Assembly: GCF_000282315.2 (NCBI RefSeq)
Contig: NZ_AKJN02000007.1
Span: 434,001 to 498,000, forward strand
Origin: Pseudomonas sp. GM41(2012)
GTDB taxonomy: Bacteria; Pseudomonadota; Gammaproteobacteria; Pseudomonadales; Pseudomonadaceae
Direction: 5' to 3'
Length of the DNA stretch: 64,000 nucleotides
Translations under genes and position numbers: made by a program
Notes under the pieces: generated by a model
What the model was told of the DNA's origin: nothing
The model's database searches: none
Seen by the model: only the letters and a program-made list of their open reading frames with translations
In this document: positions 34,604 through 43,234 of the stretch, piece after piece
How positions within the stretch are numbered: position 1 is the stretch's first letter
How the letters are laid out: every line of letters begins with the position of its first letter

Positions 34604-34965
34604 CTGCGTAAACCTGTATCCCGGAGAAAAATGGCAGGAATGGTCAGAGTGCCCTGCCTTATACGTACTGTTCCTTTTTGACGGCGTCTGTTGCCGTCAT
34701 GCTGCGTTGCCGCTCCTCCCCATAGCGAGCTATGACTCGTCGCGGCGCCTTGCTTGACGGCAACAGCCACTCGTCAAAAGAGGAACGTACGTATAAGGCA
34801 GGGCACAGAACGCTGACCCCGACGGCAAGAAAGCCGTCGCCACAGAATAGCCGTTGGGCACTATCCTGCGGGGTCGGTATGCTAGCATATGCACCCCGCT
34901 AAACACTCATTCCTGCGACGTGAAGCGTTCTCAGGATGACCATGAATTGTTCGAGAGTTCTGTCG
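34604..34965. other. Divergent region between serA and D-2-hydroxyglutarate dehydrogenase
   Basis: A 362-bp gap dominated by a 158-bp inverted repeat (34649-34806). The remainder (34807-34965) probably carries the dehydrogenase promoter and ends with an in-frame ATG at 34936 that is not used as start here. Confidence 0.6.
34649..34806. mobile_element. MITE-like 158-bp inverted-repeat element
   Basis: The ends GTGCCCTGCCTTATACGTAC (34649 onward) and its complement (ending 34806) are perfect over about 20 bases. Pairing continues imperfectly for some 60 bases per arm (TTCCTTTTTGACG..., CTGTTGCCGTCA). A central palindrome CATAGCGAGCTATG sits in the loop. There is no coding capacity. The architecture fits a small non-autonomous element or a very long hairpin; it differs from repeat families A-C. 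Confidence 0.6.
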
Positions 34966-36360
34966 ATGACCAATCCTGCCCTGATTGAAGAGCTGAAGAC
35001 CCTGGTTGAGCCTGGCAAGGTGCTGACCGATGCCGACTCCCTGAATGCTTACGGTAAGGATTGGACCAAGCATTTCGCCCCGGCCCCGACCGCCATCGTG
35101 TTCCCCAAGACCACTGAGCAGGTCCAGGCCATTGTCCGTTGGGCCAATGAGCACAAAGTTGCGCTGGTGCCGTCCGGTGGTCGCACCGGGCTGTCCGCCG
35201 CTGCCGTGGCTGCCAATGGCGAAGTCGTTGTGTCCTTCGACTACATGAACCAGATCCTCGACGTGAACATGACCGACCGCACTGCGGTCTGCCAGCCGGG
35301 TGTGGTCACCGAACACCTGCAGAACGTCGCCGAAGATAAAGGCCTGTACTATCCGGTGGATTTTGCTTCGGCAGGTTCGAGCCAGATTGGCGGCAATATC
35401 GGCACCAATGCCGGCGGGATCAAGGTGATTCGCTACGGCATGACCCGTAACTGGGTCGCTGGCATGAAAGTGGTCACCGGCAAAGGTGATCTGCTGGAAC
35501 TGAACAAAGACCTGATCAAGAACGCCACCGGTTACGATCTGCGTCAGCTGTTCATCGGCGCCGAAGGCACCCTCGGTTTTGTGGTCGAAGCCACCATGCG
35601 TCTGGACCGCGCGCCGAAAAACCTCACCGCCATGGTCCTCGGCACTGCCGATTTCGACTCGATCATGCCGGTGCTGCACGCGTTCCAGAGCAAGCTCGAC
35701 CTGACCGCCTTCGAGTTCTTCTCCGATAAAGCCTTGGCCAAGGTCATGGGCCGGGGCGATGTACCCGCGCCATTCGAAACAGATTGCCCGTTCTACGCGC
35801 TGCTGGAATTCGAAGCGACCACCGAAGAAGTGGCCAACCACGCCCTGGAAACCTTCGAGCACTGCGTTGAGCAGGGCTGGGTGCTGGACGGCGTGATGAG
35901 CCAGAGCGAAACCCAGCTGCAGAACCTCTGGAAGCTGCGCGAATACATCTCCGAGACCATTTCCCACTGGACGCCGTACAAGAACGACATTTCGGTCACC
36001 GTGTCGAAAGTGCCGGCGTTCCTGAAGGAAATCGATGCGATCGTCGGCGAACACTACCCGGATTTCGAAATCGTCTGGTTCGGCCACATCGGCGACGGCA
36101 ACCTGCACTTGAACATCCTCAAGCCGGAAAACCTGAGCAAGGACGAGTTCTTCGCCAAGTGCGCGACCGTCAACAAGTGGGTGTTCGAAACCGTCGAGAA
36201 GTACAACGGTTCGATTTCCGCCGAACACGGCGTGGGCATGACCAAGCGTGATTACTTGACCTACAGCCGCTCGCCGGTCGAGATCGAGTACATGAAAGCG
36301 GTTAAAGCGGTGTTCGATCCGAACGGCATCATGAACCCGGGCAAGATCTTCGCTGTTTGA
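34966..36360 (+). CDS. D-2-hydroxyglutarate dehydrogenase (FAD-binding oxidoreductase)
   Basis: Oxidises D-2-hydroxyglutarate to 2-oxoglutarate, recycling the by-product of SerA, and passes electrons on to a quinone or ETF. The 464-residue length equals the P. aeruginosa enzyme (PA0317). Its FAD-binding type 4 domain (about 40-215) has VPSGGRTGLSAAAVAANGEV and GSSQIGGNIGTNAGGI. The C-terminal domain carries metal-site HIGDGNLHLNIL and EHGVGMTKRDYL. ATG 34966 is favoured over 34936 by length and family N-terminus (MTNPALIEEL). A glycolate/D-lactate oxidase role is the alternative, less likely given synteny. Confidence 0.88.
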   Translation: MTNPALIEELKTLVEPGKVLTDADSLNAYGKDWTKHFAPAPTAIVFPKTTEQVQAIVRWANEHKVALVPSGGRTGLSAAAVAANGEVVVSFDYMNQILDVNMTDRTAVCQPGVVTEHLQNVAEDKGLYYPVDFASAGSSQIGGNIGTNAGGIKVIRYGMTRNWVAGMKVVTGKGDLLELNKDLIKNATGYDLRQLFIGAEGTLGFVVEATMRLDRAPKNLTAMVLGTADFDSIMPVLHAFQSKLDLTAFEFFSDKALAKVMGRGDVPAPFETDCPFYALLEFEATTEEVANHALETFEHCVEQGWVLDGVMSQSETQLQNLWKLREYISETISHWTPYKNDISVTVSKVPAFLKEIDAIVGEHYPDFEIVWFGHIGDGNLHLNILKPENLSKDEFFAKCATVNKWVFETVEKYNGSISAEHGVGMTKRDYLTYSRSPVEIEYMKAVKAVFDPNGIMNPGKIFAV

Positions 36361-36396
36361 TTTTCGAACGTTCAGAGCACGAATAAGGAGTCGGTA

Positions 36397-37062
36397 ATGA
36401 GCTATCAGCACCAGTATGTCGACGGTACGCGTATTCACTTCCCGCTGGGGAAAGTGGTGTGCATTGGCCGTAACTACGCCGAACACGCCAAGGAACTGGA
36501 CAACCCGGTGCCTACAGAACCGCTGCTGTTCATCAAGCCGGGCAGCTGCGTCGTGCCGCTGGAAGGTGGTTTCAGCATTCCGACCGAGCGTGGTTCGGTG
36601 CATTACGAAGCGGAAATCGCGGTGTTGATCGGCAAACCTTTGTCGACCAAACCGAGCCGTGAAGAAGTGCTCGATGCTATCTCCGGCTTCGCCCCGGCCC
36701 TGGACCTGACCCTGCGCGACAAGCAGGCCGAGCTGAAAGCCAAGGGCCTGCCGTGGGAAATCGCCAAGTCCTTTGACGGCGCGGCGGTGATTGCGCCATT
36801 CGTGTCCGGCAGCACATTCGCTGACCTGACCGACATCGGCATCCGCCTGACCATCAACGGCGAAGTGCGCCAGGACGGCAACAGCAGCGCGATGCTCAAC
36901 CCGATCGTGCCGATGATCCAGCACATGGCCGGCTGCTTCTCGCTGCAGGCCGGTGATGTGATCCTGACGGGTACGCCGGTTGGCGTTGGCCCGCTGAATG
37001 TCGGTGACGAACTGGTGCTGGAATTGCCGGGCGTCAGCAGCTTCACCAGCAGCGTGCGCTGA
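36397..37062 (+). CDS. Fumarylacetoacetate hydrolase family protein
   Basis: A 221-residue FAH-fold enzyme. Metal ligands lie in RGSVHYEAEIAVLIGKPLS (E-x-E) and LDLTLRDKQ (Asp); VILTGTPVGVGPLNVGDEL is the conserved C-terminal motif. Small FAH proteins of this kind act as acylpyruvases or oxaloacetate decarboxylases/tautomerases. It follows the dehydrogenase by 36 bases with ATAAGGAGTCGG upstream, suggesting an operon that handles 2-oxoacids. Confidence 0.87.
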   Translation: MSYQHQYVDGTRIHFPLGKVVCIGRNYAEHAKELDNPVPTEPLLFIKPGSCVVPLEGGFSIPTERGSVHYEAEIAVLIGKPLSTKPSREEVLDAISGFAPALDLTLRDKQAELKAKGLPWEIAKSFDGAAVIAPFVSGSTFADLTDIGIRLTINGEVRQDGNSSAMLNPIVPMIQHMAGCFSLQAGDVILTGTPVGVGPLNVGDELVLELPGVSSFTSSVR

Positions 37063-37082
37063 TCCGCAAGCGCTGATTCCCT

Positions 37083-37164
37083 TGTAGGAGCATGGCTTGC
37101 CCGCGATAGCGGTGTATCTGACACACCGAGTCATCGTTCATCGCGAGCAAGCTTTGCTCCTACA
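37083..37164. repeat. Palindromic intergenic repeat, family A
   Basis: Arms 37083-37107 (TGTAGGAGCATGGCTTGCCC GCGAT) and 37140-37164 are imperfect inverses. The right arm carries the GAGCAAGCTTTGCTC variant, so the element mixes two sub-types. Confidence 0.85.
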
Positions 37165-37305
37165 GGTTGGGGTGCCCGCAAAGGGCAATCCCGCCATTTC
37201 CCGTTTTTTTCACATCTCGTCCGGATAATTCCGGGACTTGCGGCGTCTTAGCCGGTCCCAATTGTGCTATTACCCTTAGCCTGAATTTCTGGAACGCATC
37301 CCTCA

Positions 37306-38238
37306 ATGCTTACCCAACAACCACTGCCCAAGCTTAAAACTGCCCGCCGTTCGCGCTTTGTCATGCGTTGGTATTCCTGGCTTTTGCTGGTGGCCGCCGC
37401 CGCGTATGGCCTCGCGTTTGCGATGCACTGGGATGACCGTGGTGTGCTTTGGGTGCGGGAGCGTTTCGAAAGCCCCGCCGAACGTCAGCAGAGCATCTGG
37501 CTGCCGGATTACCGGGCAGTGATCGATGCCAAGGTGCTGCCGGGCATGGAGAAGGACGAAGCGTCGGACCTGGCCTACGACCCTCAAACCAAAACCCTGT
37601 TCTCGGTCATGGGCAAGCACCCGTTCCTCGTCGAGCTGACACTGCAGGGCGACGTGCTGCGCAAAATGCCGCTGGTGGGCTGGAGCAATCCTGAAGGCGT
37701 GACCGTGATGGGCAACGGTCTGCTGGCGATCGTTGATGAGCGCGACCACATGCTCTCCATCGTCAAGGTTGACGCCGACACCCGCGAGCTGAACATCGCC
37801 AACTTTCCGAAATACGACCTCGGCCCTTCGAAAGACCAGAACAAGGCGTTCGAAGCCATTGTCTGGGATTCGCGCAATCAGCAAATGTTGCTGGGTGAAG
37901 AGCGTCCACCGGCGTTGTTCACCTGGAAAAGCAAGGATGGCCAGACACTCACCGGCGACAAGCAGAAACTCGCCAGTGACGAACTGGACATCCGCAACCT
38001 CTCGGCCCTGGCCATCGACCCTCGCACCGGTCACACCCTGGTGCTGTCTGCCGACTCCCACTTGTTGCTGGAGCTGGACGAGAAGGGCGAGCAGGTCAGC
38101 TTCATGACCTTGCTGGGCGGCTTCAATGGTTTGAAGAAGACCATTCCTCGCGCCGAAGGCGTGACCATGGACGAGGCGGGCACGCTGTACCTGGTGAGCG
38201 AGCCGAACCTGTTCTACCGCTTCGAAAAGCAACGGTAG
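37306..38238 (+). CDS. SdiA-regulated/CarP-like membrane-anchored beta-propeller (copy 1)
   Basis: A 310-residue protein with one N-terminal membrane helix (about 19-38, WYSWLLLVAAAAYGLAFAMH) and an extracytoplasmic beta-propeller domain of the SdiA-regulated/YjiK type (EASDLAYDPQTKTLFSVMGK, NKAFEAIVWDSRNQQMLLGE, RAEGVTMDEAGTLYLVSEPN). The acidic pattern matches CarP (PA0327) of P. aeruginosa, linked with calcium homeostasis. It is followed by a paralogue 66 bases downstream. Confidence 0.82.
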   Translation: MLTQQPLPKLKTARRSRFVMRWYSWLLLVAAAAYGLAFAMHWDDRGVLWVRERFESPAERQQSIWLPDYRAVIDAKVLPGMEKDEASDLAYDPQTKTLFSVMGKHPFLVELTLQGDVLRKMPLVGWSNPEGVTVMGNGLLAIVDERDHMLSIVKVDADTRELNIANFPKYDLGPSKDQNKAFEAIVWDSRNQQMLLGEERPPALFTWKSKDGQTLTGDKQKLASDELDIRNLSALAIDPRTGHTLVLSADSHLLLELDEKGEQVSFMTLLGGFNGLKKTIPRAEGVTMDEAGTLYLVSEPNLFYRFEKQR

Positions 38239-38304
38239 CCATTAAGCTTCAATTCAGACTGCCGTGGTATTTCATCCGCCCGTCCTGATTCCGAACTTGC
38301 CCGA

Positions 38305-39222
38305 ATGCGCCGACTTGCCCGCTCCAAATCCCTGATTCTGATCCTGTCGGTCATTGCGTTGATCGCGCTGGTTGCGGCCGGCCAGAACCTGCGCCTGTTC
38401 GAGCGCGCCTGGTTCAATCTGAACACCCTTTGGCAGCCAGAGAACGGTCAGTCCATCGCTCTGGATCAGTACCAGGTAGCGGTTGAGGCGCGAGTCATTG
38501 TTGGGCTGGAGGACGATGTTTCGGCGCTGACCTTCGATCCGGTGCGCAAAAGCCTGTTCACCGTCACCAACAAAAACTCAGAGCTGATCGAACTGTCGCT
38601 GGACGGCCAGATTATTCGACGCATTGCGTTGATCGGGTTTGGCGATCCGGAAGCCGTGGAATTCATCAGCGCCGACACCTACGTGATCACTGACGAGCGC
38701 GAGCAGCGGCTGATCAAGATTCATCTGGAGAACGGCACAACGTTCCTCGACGCCGCAGATGCCGAGCAGATGACCCTTGGCGTGCACATGAGCGGCAACA
38801 AGGGCTTCGAAGGCCTGGCTTACGACTCGGTGGGCAAGCGGTTGTTTGTCGCCAAGGAACGCGACCCGATGCTGATCTACGAAGTGCAGGGCTTTCCCCA
38901 TTACAACCCGGAAAAATCCTACGCGGTGCACGTAGTAAACAACCCCAAGCGCGATGCCGGGATGTTCGTGACGGACCTGTCGAGCCTGCAGTACGACGAG
39001 CGCAGCGGCCATCTGTTGGCGTTGTCGGATGAGTCGCGGCTGATTCTGGAACTCGATGTGGACGGTCGACCGCTGAGTACCCTGTCATTGAGCAAAGGGC
39101 GTCAGGGGCTGCAGAAGACGGTGCCGCAAGCGGAAGGGATCGCCATGGATGACGACGGTACGATGTACCTGGTGAGCGAGCCGAACCTGTTCTACGTCTT
39201 TAAAAAACCAGCACAACCCTGA
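38305..39222 (+). CDS. SdiA-regulated/CarP-like membrane-anchored beta-propeller (copy 2)
   Basis: A 305-residue paralogue of the preceding gene, with an N-terminal membrane helix (LILILSVIALIALVAAGQNL) and the same propeller motifs (VSALTFDPVRKSLFTVTNKN, NKGFEGLAYDSVGKRLFVAK, QAEGIAMDDDGTMYLVSEPN). Both end with a NLFY aromatic motif. The duplication is old, since identity is patchy outside these motifs. Role is inferred to be binding of calcium or phosphate esters at the cell surface. Confidence 0.82.
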   Translation: MRRLARSKSLILILSVIALIALVAAGQNLRLFERAWFNLNTLWQPENGQSIALDQYQVAVEARVIVGLEDDVSALTFDPVRKSLFTVTNKNSELIELSLDGQIIRRIALIGFGDPEAVEFISADTYVITDEREQRLIKIHLENGTTFLDAADAEQMTLGVHMSGNKGFEGLAYDSVGKRLFVAKERDPMLIYEVQGFPHYNPEKSYAVHVVNNPKRDAGMFVTDLSSLQYDERSGHLLALSDESRLILELDVDGRPLSTLSLSKGRQGLQKTVPQAEGIAMDDDGTMYLVSEPNLFYVFKKPAQP

Positions 39223-39240
39223 CCAACACCCCAAATCTAC

Positions 39241-39330
39241 TGTGGGAGCGAGCCTGCTCGCGATGAGGCCGTGTCAGTCGATCGAGATGTCGACTGACAG
39301 ACCGCTATCGCGAGCAGGCTCACTCCCACA
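39241..39330. repeat. Palindromic intergenic repeat, family A
   Basis: The arms 39241-39264 and 39307-39330 are inverse with one change. The loop holds its own palindrome, GTCAGTCGA...TCGACTGAC. Confidence 0.9.
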
Positions 39331-39350
39331 TGGTTTATCTGCGTGTCGGA

Positions 39351-40025
39351 TTACTTCGCGCGCAGGGTTTTCACGCCTTCGCTGGTGCCCAGCAGCAGCA
39401 AATCCGCTGGACGTGCCGCGAACAAACCGTTGGTGACCACGCCGACGATCGCATTGATCTGCGTCTCCAGCTCCACCGGGTTGGTGATCTGCATGTTGAA
39501 CACGTCGAGGATGATGTTGCCGTTGTCGGTCAGCACGCCTTCGCGGTAGACCGGGTCGCCGCCGAGCTTCACCAGCTCGCGGGCCACATGGCTGCGGGCC
39601 ATCGGGATCACTTCCACCGGCAGCGGGAACGCACCGAGCACCGGCACCAGTTTGCTGCCGTCGGCGATGCAGATGAAGGTCTTGGCCACAGCCGCCACAA
39701 TCTTCTCGCGGGTCAGGGCTGCACCGCCGCCCTTGATCAGGTTCAGGTGCTCGTCGCTTTCATCGGCGCCGTCGACGTAGAACTCCAGGTCGCTGACCGT
39801 GTTCAGCTCATACACCGGAATGCCGTGACCCTTGAGGCGGGCAGCGGTAGCTTCGGAACTGGCGACCGCGCCGTCGAACGCGCCTTTGTGCTTGGCCAGT
39901 GCATCGATGAAGCAGTTGGCGGTGGAGCCGGTGCCGACCCCGACGATGCTCTTGTCGTCGAGTTTCGGGAGGATGAAGTCGACGGCGGCCTGAGCCACTG
40001 CCTGTTTGAGTTGATCCTGGGTCAT
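39351..40025 (-). CDS. rpiA: Ribose-5-phosphate isomerase A
   Basis: Interconverts ribose-5-phosphate and ribulose-5-phosphate in the pentose phosphate pathway. The 224-residue protein has VGVGTGSTANCFIDAL (phosphate loop), VDGADESDEHLNLIKGGGAA (catalytic Asp and Lys) and catalytic Glu/Lys in LTREKIVAAVAKTFICIADG. Position next to ilvA matches PAO1. Confidence 0.97.
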   Translation of the reverse strand: MTQDQLKQAVAQAAVDFILPKLDDKSIVGVGTGSTANCFIDALAKHKGAFDGAVASSEATAARLKGHGIPVYELNTVSDLEFYVDGADESDEHLNLIKGGGAALTREKIVAAVAKTFICIADGSKLVPVLGAFPLPVEVIPMARSHVARELVKLGGDPVYREGVLTDNGNIILDVFNMQITNPVELETQINAIVGVVTNGLFAARPADLLLLGTSEGVKTLRAK

Positions 40026-40349
40026 GCGGGCTCCGAGGTGCCGAAGAAGGGACGAAAGGCCGGCATTATAGGCCCCGCGCCGGGGAAGGTCATTGCCCGA
40101 TTGGCTGAAGGATCACACGGCCCCTGTGGCGAGGGGGCTTGCCCCCGTTGGAGTGCGAAGCGCTCCCCTGCATTCCCCCAGACACACCGCGTTCTCAGGT
40201 TTTACGACGGCTGCGCCGCCGAACGGGGATAAATCCCCTCGCCACAATGGATCTACAGTCACCTAAAACCTCTTGATTCGTGTGGTCGCCCAGCCGAAAG
40301 CCGGGTTAGACTCCTTGGCCCTGCCCAACCCGCTCAGTGATGCTTTCCG
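40026..40349. other. Divergent gap between rpiA and ilvA
   Basis: 324 bp without a gene. It holds a family-B palindrome (40123-40246) and about 100 bases on each side that must contain the two promoters. No other structure was recognised. Confidence 0.6.
40123..40246. repeat. Palindromic intergenic repeat, family B (hybrid arms)
   Basis: The left arm is of the GGGGGCTTGCCCCCGTTGG variant (as at 1301), while the right arm is the GGGGATAAATCCCC variant (as at 12718). The outer GTGGCGAGG/CCTCGCCAC parts still pair. The element therefore combines two sub-types. Confidence 0.85.
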
Positions 40350-41864
40350 ATGCTCGAACAGTACGTCAAAAAGATCCTCACCTCGCGCGTTTATGACGTT
40401 GCCGTAGAAACCCCATTGCAGACTGCCCGCCAGCTCTCCGAGCGGCTGGGCAACAGTATTTGGCTCAAGCGCGAAGACTTGCAGCCGGTGTTCTCGTTCA
40501 AGATTCGTGGCGCCTATAACAAGCTGACTCAGCTTTCCGACGAAGAGCGCGCTCGCGGCGTGGTCACCGCTTCCGCGGGCAACCACGCACAAGGCCTGGC
40601 CCTGGCGGCGAAAGTGTTGGGCGTGAAAGCGACCATCGTGATGCCCAAGACCACCCCGGAAATCAAAGTCGAAGGCGTGCGTTCACGCGGCGGCAAAGTG
40701 GTGCTGCACGGGGATTCGTTCCCGGAAGCCCTGGCCTACTCGCTGAAACTGGTCGACGAAAAAGGCTACGTCTACATCCACCCTTACGACGATCCCCACA
40801 CCATTGCCGGGCAGGGCACGGTGGCAATGGAGATTCTGCGCCAGCACCCTGGCCGTCTGGACGCGATCTTCGTCCCGGTGGGTGGTGGCGGATTGATCGC
40901 CGGGATCGCGGCGTACGTGAAGTACCTGCGACCTGAAATCAAAATCATCGGTGTCGAGCCGGACGACTCCAACTGCCTGCAAGCCGCCATGGCCGCTGGC
41001 GAACGCGTGATCCTGCCGACCGTGGGCCTCTTCGCCGACGGCGTCGCTGTGGCGCAGATTGGTCAGCACACGTTCGACATCTGCAAAGATTATGTCGATG
41101 AAGTGATCACCGTCAGCACCGATGAAATCTGCGCGGCGATCAAGGACATCTACGACGATACCCGCTCGATCACCGAACCTGCCGGCGCCTTGGGCGTGGC
41201 CGGGATCAAGAAGTACGTCGAGCAACGCGGCGTCACCGGGCATACCTTCGTGGCCATCGACTCGGGCGCCAACGTCAACTTCGACCGCCTGCGCCACGTC
41301 GCCGAGCGTGCTGAGCTGGGCGAGGGCCGCGAAGCGATTATCGCCGTGACGATTCCCGAGAAACCGGGCAGCTTCAAGGCGTTCTGCGAAGCCATCGGCA
41401 AGCGCCAGATCACCGAATTCAACTATCGCTACAACACCGGCAGCGAGGCGCACATCTTTGTTGGCGTGCAGACGCACCCGGAAAACGATCCGCGCAGTGC
41501 GCTGCTTGCCAGCCTGACGGAGCAGGGTTTCCCGGTGCTCGACCTGACCGACAACGAGTTGGCCAAGTTGCACATCCGTCACATGGTTGGCGGACGTGCG
41601 GCGCATGTGGTGGATGAAGTGATTCTGCGCTTTGAATTCCCGGAGCGTCCGGGCGCGCTGTTCAACTTCCTCAACAAGCTCGGTGGGCGCTGGAACATCT
41701 CGATGTTCCATTACCGCAACCACGGCGCGGCGGATGGTCGTGTGGTCGCGGGCCTGCAAGTGCCTCACGATGAACGCCATCTGGTGCCCGCAGCACTGGA
41801 AGAAATCGGCTACCCGTACTGGGACGAAAGCGACAACCCGGCCTATCAGCTGTTTCTCGGCTGA
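40350..41864 (+). CDS. ilvA: Threonine ammonia-lyase, biosynthetic
   Basis: PLP enzyme that deaminates threonine to 2-oxobutyrate, the first committed step to isoleucine. The 504-residue length fits the two-ACT-domain biosynthetic class. Schiff-base Lys is in FSFKIRGAYNKLTQLS; SAGNHAQGLALAAKVLG and GGGGLIAGIA bind PLP. The regulatory domain (about 325-504) contains two ACT-like units for isoleucine/valine control. Confidence 0.96.
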   Translation: MLEQYVKKILTSRVYDVAVETPLQTARQLSERLGNSIWLKREDLQPVFSFKIRGAYNKLTQLSDEERARGVVTASAGNHAQGLALAAKVLGVKATIVMPKTTPEIKVEGVRSRGGKVVLHGDSFPEALAYSLKLVDEKGYVYIHPYDDPHTIAGQGTVAMEILRQHPGRLDAIFVPVGGGGLIAGIAAYVKYLRPEIKIIGVEPDDSNCLQAAMAAGERVILPTVGLFADGVAVAQIGQHTFDICKDYVDEVITVSTDEICAAIKDIYDDTRSITEPAGALGVAGIKKYVEQRGVTGHTFVAIDSGANVNFDRLRHVAERAELGEGREAIIAVTIPEKPGSFKAFCEAIGKRQITEFNYRYNTGSEAHIFVGVQTHPENDPRSALLASLTEQGFPVLDLTDNELAKLHIRHMVGGRAAHVVDEVILRFEFPERPGALFNFLNKLGGRWNISMFHYRNHGAADGRVVAGLQVPHDERHLVPAALEEIGYPYWDESDNPAYQLFLG

Positions 41865-41903
41865 GCGGCTACGCTGATGGCCAGGCCATAAGGAAATCGA
41901 ACA

Positions 41904-42332
41904 ATGGAAACGTTAACCGCCCTGAAAGTCGCTCATATGGTGGCGACGGTGTTGCTGCTGGTCAGCGCACTGGGTCTGGCGATCTGGGTCTGGCGTACGC
42001 GCCGTAACGGCGACGCAACGGCTCATGCGCGCACGTTGCAGCGGCCGCGAGTGTTTATCTGGCTGGTAATGGGGCTGGCGCTGCTGAGCATGCCGTTTAC
42101 CGGCTGGTGGATGGTGCATCTGGTGGGCTGGCCGCTGGGGCAGATCTGGTTGTTGGCTTCCAGTGTGCTTTACACCGTCGCGGCGTTGGGCTGGTTCTGG
42201 TTGCTGGTGCGGCTGAATCGGCTGCGTAAAGCGCCGGCAGCGGGCAATGGGAAATTTACCTTTGCCCTCGCACTATTTAGCCTCGTTTGTTTTATCGCGA
42301 TTGCGGGGTTGATGGGCGCCAAGCCGGTTTAA
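41904..42332 (+). CDS. DUF2269-like small membrane protein
   Basis: A 142-residue integral membrane protein with four predicted helices (about 8-28, 48-68, 76-98, 118-138). The first carries VAHMVATVLLLVSALGLAIW, typical of the DUF2269 group. Function is unknown. It lies 39 bases after ilvA with AAGGAAATCGAACA before the ATG, so may be co-transcribed. Confidence 0.75.
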   Translation: METLTALKVAHMVATVLLLVSALGLAIWVWRTRRNGDATAHARTLQRPRVFIWLVMGLALLSMPFTGWWMVHLVGWPLGQIWLLASSVLYTVAALGWFWLLVRLNRLRKAPAAGNGKFTFALALFSLVCFIAIAGLMGAKPV

Positions 42333-42353
42333 GGTTTAAATCGAGTCGCCCCA

Positions 42354-42427
42354 ATCGCGAGCAGGCTCGCTCCCACATTGGATTTGTGATCGACGCAAAT
42401 CCCTGTGGGAGCGAGCCTGCTCGCGAT
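42354..42427. repeat. Palindromic intergenic repeat, family A
   Basis: Perfect 24-base arms 42354-42377 and 42404-42427 (ATCGCGAGCAGGCTCGCTCC plus CACA), between convergent genes. Confidence 0.92.
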
Positions 42428-42434
42428 GGCGATA

Positions 42435-43091
42435 TCAGTCGCGCAACGAAATCACCGGCCAACCACGCTTCTCGGCTTCAGCGCGCAGATTTGGATCAGG
42501 ATCGACCGCAACCGGATTGGCCACTTGCTCAAGCAGCGCCAAATCATTCATCGAGTCGCTGTAGAAATAGCTGTCCTCCAACGAATACCCGGTTTCTTCC
42601 AGCCAGCGATTCAACCGCGTCACCTTGCCTTCACGGAAGCACGGGACATCAGTGCTGCGCCCGGTGTAGCGGCCATCAGCCATTTCACATTCCGTGGCGA
42701 TCAGGGTTTCGACGCCCAGACGCTGGGCAATCGGCCCGGTAACAAAACGGTTGGTCGCGGTGATGATCACCAGCTTGTCACCCGCCGCGCGGTGCTTGGC
42801 CAGCAGTTCGAGACCCTTGGGTAACACAATCGGCTCAATGCAATCGCGCATGTAATCCAGGTGCCATTGATCCAGCGTGGCCATCTCGGTGCGGCCGAGG
42901 ACTTCCAGGCAGAAGTTCAGGTAGGCATCGTTATCCAGTTTGCCGGCCAGGTAATCCTGATAGAACTCGTCGTTGCGTGCCTTGTAGGCGACGGCGTCGA
43001 GGAAGCCGCGTTCGCACAGGTAATCGCCCCAGGCGTGGTCACTGTCACCGCCCAAGAGCGTGTTGTCCAAGTCGAATAAAGCCAGCCGCAT
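42435..43091 (-). CDS. HAD-superfamily (subfamily IB) phosphatase
   Basis: A 218-residue cytoplasmic phosphatase. Motif I is LALFDLDNTLLGGDSDHAWG (nucleophile and acid Asp), motif II LVIITATNRF, and motif III/IV YSDSMNDLALLE. This is the HAD-IB layout shared with phosphoserine phosphatase; related proteins in Pseudomonas act on histidinol-phosphate or other small phosphomonoesters, so exact substrate is open. It diverges from rppH. Confidence 0.88.
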   Translation of the reverse strand: MRLALFDLDNTLLGGDSDHAWGDYLCERGFLDAVAYKARNDEFYQDYLAGKLDNDAYLNFCLEVLGRTEMATLDQWHLDYMRDCIEPIVLPKGLELLAKHRAAGDKLVIITATNRFVTGPIAQRLGVETLIATECEMADGRYTGRSTDVPCFREGKVTRLNRWLEETGYSLEDSYFYSDSMNDLALLEQVANPVAVDPDPNLRAEAEKRGWPVISLRD

Positions 43092-43234
43092 TGCAGTTAC
43101 TCGCTGAAAAGTCTGTAGAAAGGCGTCCAGAATACGGACTTTTCACAAGAGTGCACATAAGGTAGACCGGCTCGTTGCTGCTATCACAACCTTTGTGGAA
43201 CAATGCGGCGACATGCGTTTGCGAGGTTGTTGCC

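Noticed and set aside
34936..34965. Start of the D-2-hydroxyglutarate dehydrogenase at the first in-frame ATG
   Set aside because: The extra ten residues are not family-like; the internal ATG gives the known length of 464.
34882..37134. A 750-codon open frame on the minus strand opposite the D-2-hydroxyglutarate dehydrogenase and FAH genes
   Set aside because: It covers two well-supported plus-strand genes and has no family motifs; long antisense frames are common in GC-rich DNA.
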